From contig CAIIXF020000010.1 of NCBI GenBank assembly GCA_903813345.2, positions 23,791,740-23,855,739 of the forward strand: a stretch of 64,000 nt of DNA, in the 5' to 3' direction. Below, piece by piece: positions 54,701 through 61,882 of this stretch. Both the position numbers and the translations under genes were made by a program. Within the stretch, counting starts at the first letter, position 1. Each line of letters opens with the position of its first letter. Origin of the DNA: Owenia fusiformis (Eukaryota > Annelida > Polychaeta > Sabellida > Oweniidae). The notes below the pieces were generated by a model, which saw only the letters and a program-made list of their open reading frames with translations, did no database searches and was not told the DNA's origin.

Positions 54701-57532
54701 GAAGATGCACACAAAACAGCTTTTGTAACACAACAAGGGCTTTACCAATTCAAAGTAATGCCCTTTGGGCTCACCAATGCTCCAGCGACATTTCAGAGAC
54801 TCATGGAAACGGTACTATCAGGCAAGCTGTGGAAGCTATGCTTATGTTATCTCGATGACATAATCCTATTTTCAGAGACATTTGAGGAGCATCTAAGCAA
54901 GGCCAACACTATTTTTGAGGCGCTTCAGAAAGCTAATCTTAAACTAGCCCCAAAGAAATGCACCATGTTCCGAGATTCTGTCAAATTTCTTGGATACATC
55001 GTCTCTAAAGATGGGATAGCTACGGATCCCGAAAAGATCCAAGCTATAAAGGAATGGCCAAGACCAAAGGACAAACATGAAATCAGAGGATTTTTGGGAA
55101 CATGTGGGTACTATAGACGTTTTGTCAAACAATTCTCGGAGAAAGCAAAACCGCTGAATGATCTACTGTGCAAAGGCAATATATTTAAATGGAGAGAGAA
55201 TTGTGAGTTAGCATTTCAAAAGCTGAAGAAAAATTTGACAAATGCCCCCATACTAGCGTATCCAAAGATGGGGATACCATTTATACTTGATACAGATGCG
55301 AGTGACACCACAATAGGGGCGGTACTCTCTCAGGAACTTGAAGGAGAAGAACACCCTCTATCCTATTTCAGTCATAGTCATGGGCCAGAGCAAAGACGCT
55401 ATTGCGTGACAAGAAAGGAATTACTCGCAGTAGTTTTGAGTGTCAATCACTATCACCATTTTCTCTATGGAAGCAAAGTATTAGTCAGAACTGATCATGC
55501 ATCTTTAGTTTGGCTACTCAATTTCAAGAAACCAGAGGGACAACTTGCTCGATGGATAGAGATATTGGGAACGTATGACATTCAAATCCAACATCGGAAA
55601 GGAAGATTACATGGAAACGCAGATGGCCTTTCTAGAAGACCTTGTGCTCAGAGTCTTTGTAGTTATTGTACCAGACAGGAAAGCAAAGACCCTCAACATG
55701 GAGAGCAAAATAGTGAGATAATGATGCTTCAAGATGATCAAGAAAAGAAATGTAATAAAACATATAACCTTCCGAAGGAAGAAAACGCATCTCCTTTGAA
55801 TAGCATTGATGTGATTCGTGAGGGTACTACCGGTATGAAGGAAGATGATGATTCCCTTAGAGAAGATGCAGAGGACCATGAATGGATGCAACGCTTTTCT
55901 GATAAACAAGTAGCAGATCTCCAAAGGAGTGACCATAATCTGGGGTTTGTCATAAAACAGAAAGAGCTTGGAGAAAGACCCTTATGGACCGATATATCAT
56001 CAAAATCCCCAGAGATTAAATGCCTTGTTGGACAATGGGATGTTTTGACTTTGAAAGATGATATACTCTACCGTAAATTGTACACAAGGAAATTAGACCA
56101 GTATAGTTTGCAACTGATGATCCCGAAGTCCTTGATAAGAGAAGTCTTGAATATGGCACACAACCACAAAATGTCAGGACACATGGGAATCAAAAGGACA
56201 GAAGAACGTATCAGAATGAGGTATTATTGGCCAAATATTCATGATTCAGTAGTGCAGTGGATCAAACAATGTATAAAGTGCCAAGAAAGAAAATCACCTG
56301 GAAAGAAAAGCAAAGCCCCTTTGAAACAACACATAGTGGGATATCCGGGAGAAAGGCTTGCAATGGACATATTAGGACCTTTGCCTGAGACAGAACGGAA
56401 GAACAAGTATCTCCTAATAATTCAAGATTATTTTTCCAAGTGGGCTGAGGCACTACCCATGCAGAACCAAGAGGCCAGAACTATAGCAAATACATTCACA
56501 CTGGAATATATTTCAAGATATGGGATACCTGATATAATCCATAGTGATCAAGGGAGGCAGTTCGAATCCCGTATATTCCAGGAATTGTGCCAGATAATGG
56601 ACTCAGACAAGACAAGAACTTCCCCCTTTCATCCGCAAAGTGATGGAATGGTGGAGCGTCTAAACAGAACTCTTGAAGACATACTGAGTAAAGCCATTGA
56701 CTATGACCAGGGAGATTGGGATCTGGAAGTCCCATTGTGCATGATGGCATATAGATCTTCAAATCATGAATCAACTGGATATTCTCCCAACATGCTACAG
56801 TTTGGACGAGAAATAAAGCTTCCCATGGATATGGTATTTGGGAAAGCGATAGATGAGCGTACAGCAATACTCACAAAAACGGAGTATGTGGAAAATGTAC
56901 AAAATAGACTGCAGCATGTTCATGAGATAGCAAGGTCAAAGCTTCAAATAGCTGGGGAGAAGCAAAAGAAAACATACAGTCATCAGATCAATAAAATTCA
57001 ATACAAAATAGGAGACCTTGTTTTACTGCATGAGAAAAAGAAAAGAAAGGGAGTTTCCCCCAAATTGCAGAGAAATTGGCATGGACCATACACAGTTATT
57101 AAAAATGTAGGTGATTTGAACTATGGTATTCAACTCAGTTTGAGGAGCAAGCCGAAAGTGGTACACCATAATAGAATCAAGCGCTTCGAGGGAGTCTATG
57201 AAGCATGGTTTAAAATACCAGATAAAGAGGCAGAGGAGATACTAATAAATGAAGCGGATGGAATACAGGAATACAGGTCACAGGAAACAATGGGAAGGCA
57301 AAAAGAAACAATGGGAAGTGCGAAAGGCCTACCCATTTCCCCATGTGTTGAAAATATTACACAAAGTGAGGGAGGTGGAATAGAGACGACAAGTGAATCT
57401 GTCACGAAAGATGATGCCTCATTTTCAGGAACGGAATGCCAAAAAGAAGCCGATAATGAAACACAGAGCAAGAAACCCAGAGCACGAGGACGAAAGAGAC
57501 CTTCTTGGATGAAAGATTACATAATGGATTAA
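51770..57532 (+). CDS. Capsid, nucleocapsid, protease, RT, RNase H and integrase part of gag-pol
   Basis: It is fully open for 1,920 codons with all catalytic residues present. The frame has no ATG at its beginning, so it is best seen as the continuation of the upstream ORF. The first part has 26-residue repeats (SQKSRRSLYSEPG..YQPT), at least three clear copies between about 51945 and 52190. The C-terminus after the GPY module is a polar tail ending PSWMKDYIMD. Confidence 0.92.
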   Translation, partial: KFKENRFVPHIDYKAQQYNQPTVRNTEPKSYSEQATLHEASLNVDDEEYYKPRRANDGPPYSQKSRRSLHSEPGGYYQPTGYKESPPHSQKSRRSLYSEPGDYYQPTMYKESSPYSQKSRHSLYSEPGEYYPPTRYRESSAYSQESRRYPLTSDQYSQKSRGMLYSKIEESDKLTKVEEDPNHSAKTKCSIYPEQNDSHPTRVMVNQQSSEGTRPEPAPGIQLTFDQLQQIMRSRSKKEEIPANFEGKSSWHEYKTHFEMVSQINGWEDDVKAIKLAVHLRGAAQALLADMEPSSRSDYNLLCKAIAEHFESEDEAGTYEAKLMGRIKRKNEDIKDLSRDIQKLVRLSYPYMHEAGRATLAKKHFIMAFAADTEMEWEIIKSRPKNLQEAIRVAMEFEAVKAVQKQRHGKSLRLLNSEKKKESSDDEDDDKDGGDKSATDRVLRIVKAIGSNIESTNEKAVQNCGYCGKPGHEIADCRRKKHVEYLEKWKRDHEAQLKNENTPTKFSCFFCKEEGHLKRNCVKYLNWKASKDQKLSSKGGNSQKIKEQIKGETSKQVATFNANDSNEGLCIDVNLNGLPISCLIDSGASYTVLHPRKYHSIPIKTRPELMKGKKAFTAANGNKVWTEGWILGRIQLENGEEYNQKIWLAEISTPALIGMDFMRANNCVLNINEDTLEVNGKSISCIKENQVPHISLIKLDQDITLPPLSHTLIRGEISSNIHENMDVLVEASPQIYEQEIIVARSLSKKKQGHCLLQLTNMTTDSRILHKEMVAAIGESVPASATIVDLEDNPKKMQNDAKTCRLKANTEDQTQTHIPEYMKDMVKRSHELLSEAQKEQATSLFVKYQYLFAKDKADLGKTGVVKHKINTGDSRPLKQNARRLALNKLDIQEKEIEKMLEMNIIEPSNSSWASPVVLVKKKDASWRFCIDFRYLNSVTIRDSYPIPRIDDTLDALKSSCWFSTLDLSSGYWQIEMDAEDAHKTAFVTQQGLYQFKVMPFGLTNAPATFQRLMETVLSGKLWKLCLCYLDDIILFSETFEEHLSKANTIFEALQKANLKLAPKKCTMFRDSVKFLGYIVSKDGIATDPEKIQAIKEWPRPKDKHEIRGFLGTCGYYRRFVKQFSEKAKPLNDLLCKGNIFKWRENCELAFQKLKKNLTNAPILAYPKMGIPFILDTDASDTTIGAVLSQELEGEEHPLSYFSHSHGPEQRRYCVTRKELLAVVLSVNHYHHFLYGSKVLVRTDHASLVWLLNFKKPEGQLARWIEILGTYDIQIQHRKGRLHGNADGLSRRPCAQSLCSYCTRQESKDPQHGEQNSEIMMLQDDQEKKCNKTYNLPKEENASPLNSIDVIREGTTGMKEDDDSLREDAEDHEWMQRFSDKQVADLQRSDHNLGFVIKQKELGERPLWTDISSKSPEIKCLVGQWDVLTLKDDILYRKLYTRKLDQYSLQLMIPKSLIREVLNMAHNHKMSGHMGIKRTEERIRMRYYWPNIHDSVVQWIKQCIKCQERKSPGKKSKAPLKQHIVGYPGERLAMDILGPLPETERKNKYLLIIQDYFSKWAEALPMQNQEARTIANTFTLEYISRYGIPDIIHSDQGRQFESRIFQELCQIMDSDKTRTSPFHPQSDGMVERLNRTLEDILSKAIDYDQGDWDLEVPLCMMAYRSSNHESTGYSPNMLQFGREIKLPMDMVFGKAIDERTAILTKTEYVENVQNRLQHVHEIARSKLQIAGEKQKKTYSHQINKIQYKIGDLVLLHEKKKRKGVSPKLQRNWHGPYTVIKNVGDLNYGIQLSLRSKPKVVHHNRIKRFEGVYEAWFKIPDKEAEEILINEADGIQEYRSQETMGRQKETMGSAKGLPISPCVENITQSEGGGIETTSESVTKDDASFSGTECQKEADNETQSKKPRARGRKRPSWMKDYIMD

Positions 57533-58583
57533 AGGAAATTGGAAACATAAGCCATTATGATGCTGTTATTTTGTGAAAATAATTTTAACAACCAATATCT
57601 ATTTTAGTTTTTAGTTGGTGAATATGCCTAGGTGATTCGAGGAGGAACACATATGTATCTATATTGGGTATTCAATGAGACGAGGAGCCATCCAGAGTAA
57701 ATGTATTCCCTGTTACTGAATAAGTGATACCGCCATTGTTATAGATAGGAACTGGAACCACATGATGAGTTATTCCAATGTTTCTACTAATGTTCAGCCA
57801 CTAATTTTGCAGATGGATACCTAGAAAGCTATGACATATTTGATGATAGAGGCACCAATTTCTTTAACCAGGAGTACATTAATACATCACTAATGATCAC
57901 TAACTATGTTATATCCACATTATTATAGAGGCCTAGAAGAGACAGAGGGAGGTACAAAGCACACTTTTGGTGTACTATTGATGTCACTTATGGTATTGTG
58001 TCACTAGTATTTCATGTGAATACAATACAAGACTAAGATCTATTCTAGCATAAACTTATATCTAACTCAATGATGGATTACTGATGATTGTATATGTTGT
58101 ATCCCCATTAGTTTATGCCTAGGAGCTGGAACCAAAGGAGGTACATGGCAGACTTTTATTTACTTTGATGTCACTGATGCTGTTCAATCACTAATATTGC
58201 ATGCATGGCAAAAACCTTGGAATTTTCGGACTAACTCAATGATGGATTACTGATGATTGTATATGTTGTATCCCCATTAGTTTATGCCTAGGAGCTGGAA
58301 CCAAAGGAGGTACATGGCAGACTTTTAATTACTTTGATGTCACTGATGCTGTTCAATCACTAATATTGCATGCATGGCAAAAACCTTGGAATTTTGGGAG
58401 ATTAACTCTTAGAGATGAAATCATCATTGGATTATTGACATCCGTATATGTTATACTGCTCTTGTTGTAGGTGCCATTGAAATGGAAAGCATAGGTGGGA
58501 GTCAGAAGTCACCATTAATTATATATTCCTAATGGCTTACACATACTTATCACTATATGTAGGAAACATATGCTTTCAGGAAA
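57533..58583 (+). other. Non-coding spacer between pol and ORF3, with a 169-bp direct duplication
   Basis: Two copies (58062-58230 and 58231 to about 58398) share TGATGGATTACTGATGATTG and GGAGCTGGAACCAAAGGAGG almost without change. Partial older copies precede and follow. At its end, TATGCTTTCAG (AG at 58578-58579) is a good splice acceptor four bases before the ORF3 ATG. Confidence 0.85.
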
Positions 58584-59579
58584 ATGAGTGACGAACCACA
58601 GAGAGTGCGTTTCTTCTGCAATAAAGGTCAGTGCCGTTATCTATGCTTCAGTGCAGCTACCCTAAGAAGACATACCTATGACGCACATGGGCCGAAAGTA
58701 AAATGTGACATTTGTTCTAGAACATTCCCAGTATCTCGCCATAGTGACTATGAAAAGCACTTAAGAAACGTACATGACGTTAACTGTAATGTAGAGATGG
58801 TGGCGAACAAGGGTGAGGAGGACAAACAGTCTCAAATGAGACAGAAAGCTAAGGACATAGCAAAGGCTATAGGACAGAATAAGAGGAGGAACGACAGCCC
58901 TATTGCATCAGCGTCAGCTGACCATGAGGTGCCTAGAAAGGCTACAAAAACGGGATCCGATAAAAGGACAGTGTACATAAAAAAGTCTAGCCCACCTAAG
59001 GTTGATGCCGAATTTGGCCTAAAGGAGACGCAAGAGGCCCAACCTACTCCCAATCAGAAAACGGTAACTAGACCCTCTCCGTCCCTAAAGGGGACCCCCG
59101 AACTAAATATTGACCTGGAAGGACTGGGGAATACTAGGGGTATTGAGATGAAGTGCATTGAGGAGCCAGATGACATTGATCAGCCAGAAAAATCTCCAGC
59201 CGAAGAATACAAGCTCATCCCATTGGACCCAGTACAAGACGCAAAAACGTCTTATTATCGAATGCACGATGATCCCCGGTTGTTTCTCCTTACACCTCCA
59301 TCCTCGGTTTTGGATCCCAAGCATCGCGTGGTTAAGAAACTTAGGGAAGCAAGATCCAGCAGAATGACGTCATATGAACAGAAAATTCGACCTAGTCCCT
59401 GTGGAGGATATCTTATTAATAAAACAGAACGGGCCGAATTTAAGGATGGAACCGTATACTCATTATGCACTTCGTTCCATGGTAACGTCACAACCTATTC
59501 ACATCATGAGTCGACAGAGACACAGACGGACCCCAATATTACTAAGTCATCCCTGAGGACATTCCTCCCACTTCCTTAA
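58584..59579 (+). CDS. ORF3 of the retrotransposon: protein with two C2H2 zinc fingers (331 residues)
   Basis: Residues about 10-35 form C-x4-C-x12-H-x4-H (CNKGQC ... HTYDAH) and residues about 40-65 form C-x2-C ... H-x4-H (CDICSRTF ... HLRNVH). The rest is polar, rich in Lys, Pro and Ser, and not recognised. No signal peptide or membrane helix is visible, so it is not an envelope protein despite its position. It is in the sense orientation inside the LTRs and has a splice acceptor directly ahead. A role in DNA or RNA binding is inferred from the fingers only. Confidence 0.9.
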   Translation: MSDEPQRVRFFCNKGQCRYLCFSAATLRRHTYDAHGPKVKCDICSRTFPVSRHSDYEKHLRNVHDVNCNVEMVANKGEEDKQSQMRQKAKDIAKAIGQNKRRNDSPIASASADHEVPRKATKTGSDKRTVYIKKSSPPKVDAEFGLKETQEAQPTPNQKTVTRPSPSLKGTPELNIDLEGLGNTRGIEMKCIEEPDDIDQPEKSPAEEYKLIPLDPVQDAKTSYYRMHDDPRLFLLTPPSSVLDPKHRVVKKLREARSSRMTSYEQKIRPSPCGGYLINKTERAEFKDGTVYSLCTSFHGNVTTYSHHESTETQTDPNITKSSLRTFLPLP

Positions 59580-59608
59580 GCCAACAATGGGAATGGACTT
59601 CTTCATTT

Positions 59609-59945
59609 AGCTACAACGGCTGCTGATTATGAACATTTGCTTTAGATTAAGGACATTCAGAGATTCAATATTTATGATTTAGTTTGTTTTTTTTGTAATC
59701 TTTGGAACAATAGAAATGAACTTTTTGATTAAGATACAGCGGCTGCTGATAATGAACATTTGCTCTAGAATAAGGACATTGAGAGATTCAATATATATTT
59801 AGTTGTTTTTTTAGTAATCTATGGAACAATGGAAAAGAACTTTTTCATTAAGATACAGCGGCTGCTGATTATGAACATTTGCTTTAGATAAAGGACATTC
59901 AGGGATTCCATGTATATTATTCATTTTTTTTAGTAATATAAGGTA
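59609..59945 (+). repeat. Three tandem copies of about 120 bp between ORF3 and the 3' LTR
   Basis: Each has ACA(A/G)CGGCTGCTGAT, ATGAACATTTGCT and AAGGACATT.AG.GATTC, starting near 59611, 59732 and 59851. The copies are about 90% alike. Confidence 0.9.
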
Positions 59946-60029
59946 AAAAGATTACAATTTTATCTTACTTTAATAATCCATTTGATATTAACAGTCATCT
60001 TACGTGTATATTACGCTCGGGACGAGCTT

Positions 60030-60048
60030 TCAAAAGAGATTGGGGCAA
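60030..60048 (+). other. Polypurine-tract-like sequence before the 3' LTR
   Basis: AAAAGAGATTGGGGCAA abuts the 3' LTR, the place where plus-strand synthesis starts in LTR elements. It is purine-rich but interrupted by TT and C, so its exact limits are uncertain. Confidence 0.6.
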
Positions 60049-60358
60049 TGTGACGATTTTCGTCTCAGACGGATTCTCGTCTCAGACGGATTCCGTCAAA
60101 TTGTTCGTCACGCTTAAATCATTTAACCAATCAGATGACGGTTTTCGGCTATATAAGTGACACATTTTGTTCGGACAGTCAGACTTTGTTCAACCATCAG
60201 ACAACACACACCTTTTGCTGTAAGTAAATTCTAAAATAGACTCATTGTAAACCATAAACTTTGCGTTTGTTATACATCCAGCGATACGCAACCCCCCCCC
60301 CCCTTTTATTCCATCTTAAGCCTTGACAGCTCGTTACCATTAGAGAGAAAACGCCACA
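60049..60358 (+). repeat. 3' LTR (310 bp)
   Basis: I found no difference from the 5' LTR, including the 12-C run; the offset is a constant 11,727 bp from end to end. Confidence 0.97.
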
Positions 60359-60397
60359 GGATTATAACAAATGAATTATGAGATAATCCCTTTCTTA

Positions 60398-60473
60398 TGC
60401 TGCATTTTTGGTGAAAATTGGCTCATAATTGAGGAAAATTGGTGATGATGGGTGGATTAATGACAGCTTAAGA
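60398..60473. repeat. Right arm of the old inverted-repeat element
   Basis: Reverse complement of 47997-48076 (ATGCTGC ... GGTGAAAATTGGCTCA ... GGTGGATTAATGACAGCTTA). Together they bracket the retrotransposon. Confidence 0.75.
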
Positions 60474-61548
60474 AATTTTTATATTCATGTGAGTAAAGTT
60501 CAACAAAGTTCATCTTAGAAATAAATCACATCATTTCTCATAACTTGGAAAATGTCAAATTACAAATATTTCCCTTTTAAATTATCTAGAAACTGTTAGC
60601 AATGCATAAATCTGTACACTTTCTGTGGTACTTACAAAAGAATATAAATCAAGACATCGAGATTGGCATATGCATTTTGTATATATACTTGTTTCAAAGG
60701 AATAACTTGATGCTTATAAGTGTAATGACTACTTCATGGCCCTAGATTTTCAATGAATTGATATTTGTGGCAATAATAAGATTCAGGTTATATTAGAATC
60801 AAATTGATAATGGGGTTGTAGTGCTTGTAACTGAGTCAAATTGATAATGGGGTTGTAGTGCTCGAAATCTGAGTACAGTGTGATTATTCACATTACTATC
60901 CTAGAATGGCTATTTTAATGTTGATTATGTTCTTGTTTAAGGTGGAAGGTACATAATACACATTTTAACATTCACACTTTATGTTGTTCAACACTGAAAA
61001 CATCAAACAACAAACAAAAATTTTTGCTATTAACATGGCATAACACAATGAATGAAAGCATACACATTGGAGAAAGCCATTGACCTATAAAAACAATGGT
61101 GATGTTTGCTTTTGAGACACCATAATCAATATATATATACATCCTACGTGGAAGTAAAATGGACCAAACGGGAAACATTATTACTGAGCAAGATATATAT
61201 ATAGCTTAATTGGGCCATGGTACTTTGGATAGCCTTACATAAAGACTATTGATTTGACAAGGTGTTAGACACTGATACCACTGAATCATTGATTCTTACT
61301 ATACAAGACAACCCTCAGAGAACACAACCAAAAATTTCCTGTCCATTATTCAGCATCAATGATTGTTTTTGCATAATAATATGGAATATTAAGCTGGTAT
61401 AATTATCTGGGTATACAAAGCAGAAAAGTTAACTCATATTACATATTAGGATCAATATGACGTAATAATCACTTTGGTGGTAACCTGGATGATTTTTGTG
61501 TAATAATTAAGCAATTCATCAAGAGTAAGCCAGAGTGTGAAATGAGAC

Positions 61549-61787
61549 CTCTTCCTGATTTTGAGACATCAAGGGCCACAGGTATTACATGAGATACCCC
61601 TCCACCACCTTTCATCTCAATATGATACACTTCATCAATGTTTGCAAATGCATCAAGAGCCTGCTCACCCTTAAATTTTATATTTCTATACTGTTGATTT
61701 TCCATGCTGTTAATTTTGCTCTGGTTGTGCCCACAGGCAAAGAGCCTTGTACGTTCTTCTGCTTTGAAGAAATGGGGAATACCAGAT
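61549..61787 (-). CDS. Unrecognised candidate coding exon
   Basis: A strong acceptor (CCACTTTTCCACTGTAG) precedes an open stretch reading SGIPHFFKAEERTRLF, later FKGEQALDAFANIDEVYHIE and then GGGGVSHVIPVALDVSKSGR. The composition is protein-like, unlike nearby chance frames. The donor is uncertain: GTCTCA at 61548, or GTATCT or GTAATA further in. It could be an upstream exon of UNC13, an exon of another gene, or a transposon remnant; I do not recognise the sequence. Confidence 0.35.
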
Positions 61788-61882
61788 CTACAGTGGAAAA
61801 GTGGAAAATGTTTACTCAGGTAAGAAAAGATCTCCATAAATCATATCCCTCCATGCCCATTTTCCAGGAACTACATGTATAG

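Larger units (their letters stand above)
50699..57532 (+). pseudogene. gag-pol polyprotein frame with one in-frame TAG (51767-51769)
   Basis: The ATG at 50699 opens a frame of 2,277 codons interrupted only by the TAG; 50699-51766 and 51770-57532 are in the same frame. Domains in order: a repeat-rich charged N-terminus, a gag capsid-like region (about 52470-52980), two CCHC knuckles (53160-53200 and 53291-53332), protease DSGA (53522-53533), RT with YLDD (54848-54859), RNase H (DTDAS near 55290), integrase HHCC (about 56160-56285) and DD35E (Asp 56366 and 56546, Glu 56654), and a GPY module (about 57085). No gag-pol frameshift exists. The TAG stands where a parallel internal repeat has CAG, so a simple C-to-T nonsense change is likelier than programmed readthrough. 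Confidence 0.95.
48322..60358 (+). mobile_element. Ty3/Gypsy-type LTR retrotransposon, nearly intact, with an extra zinc-finger ORF
   Basis: The 12,037-bp element has 310-bp LTRs that read as identical, TG...CA ends, a GGAT duplication on both sides (before 48322 and after 60358), a tRNA-Leu primer site, and gag, protease, reverse transcriptase, RNase H and integrase in the Ty3/Gypsy order. The integrase follows RNase H and ends in a GPY-type module with no chromodomain. Beyond gag-pol it carries a third ORF with two C2H2 fingers. One in-frame TAG breaks the gag region. Identical LTRs mean a recent insertion. I cannot name the clade from sequence alone. Confidence 0.96.

Noticed and set aside
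51831-56867. Minus-strand and alternative-frame ORFs across the gag-pol region
   Set aside because: They overlap the intact plus-strand polyprotein with all catalytic motifs and are shadows of it.
58584-59579. Envelope gene in ORF3
   Set aside because: No signal peptide, transmembrane helix or fusion-peptide-like stretch is visible; the recognisable features are zinc fingers.
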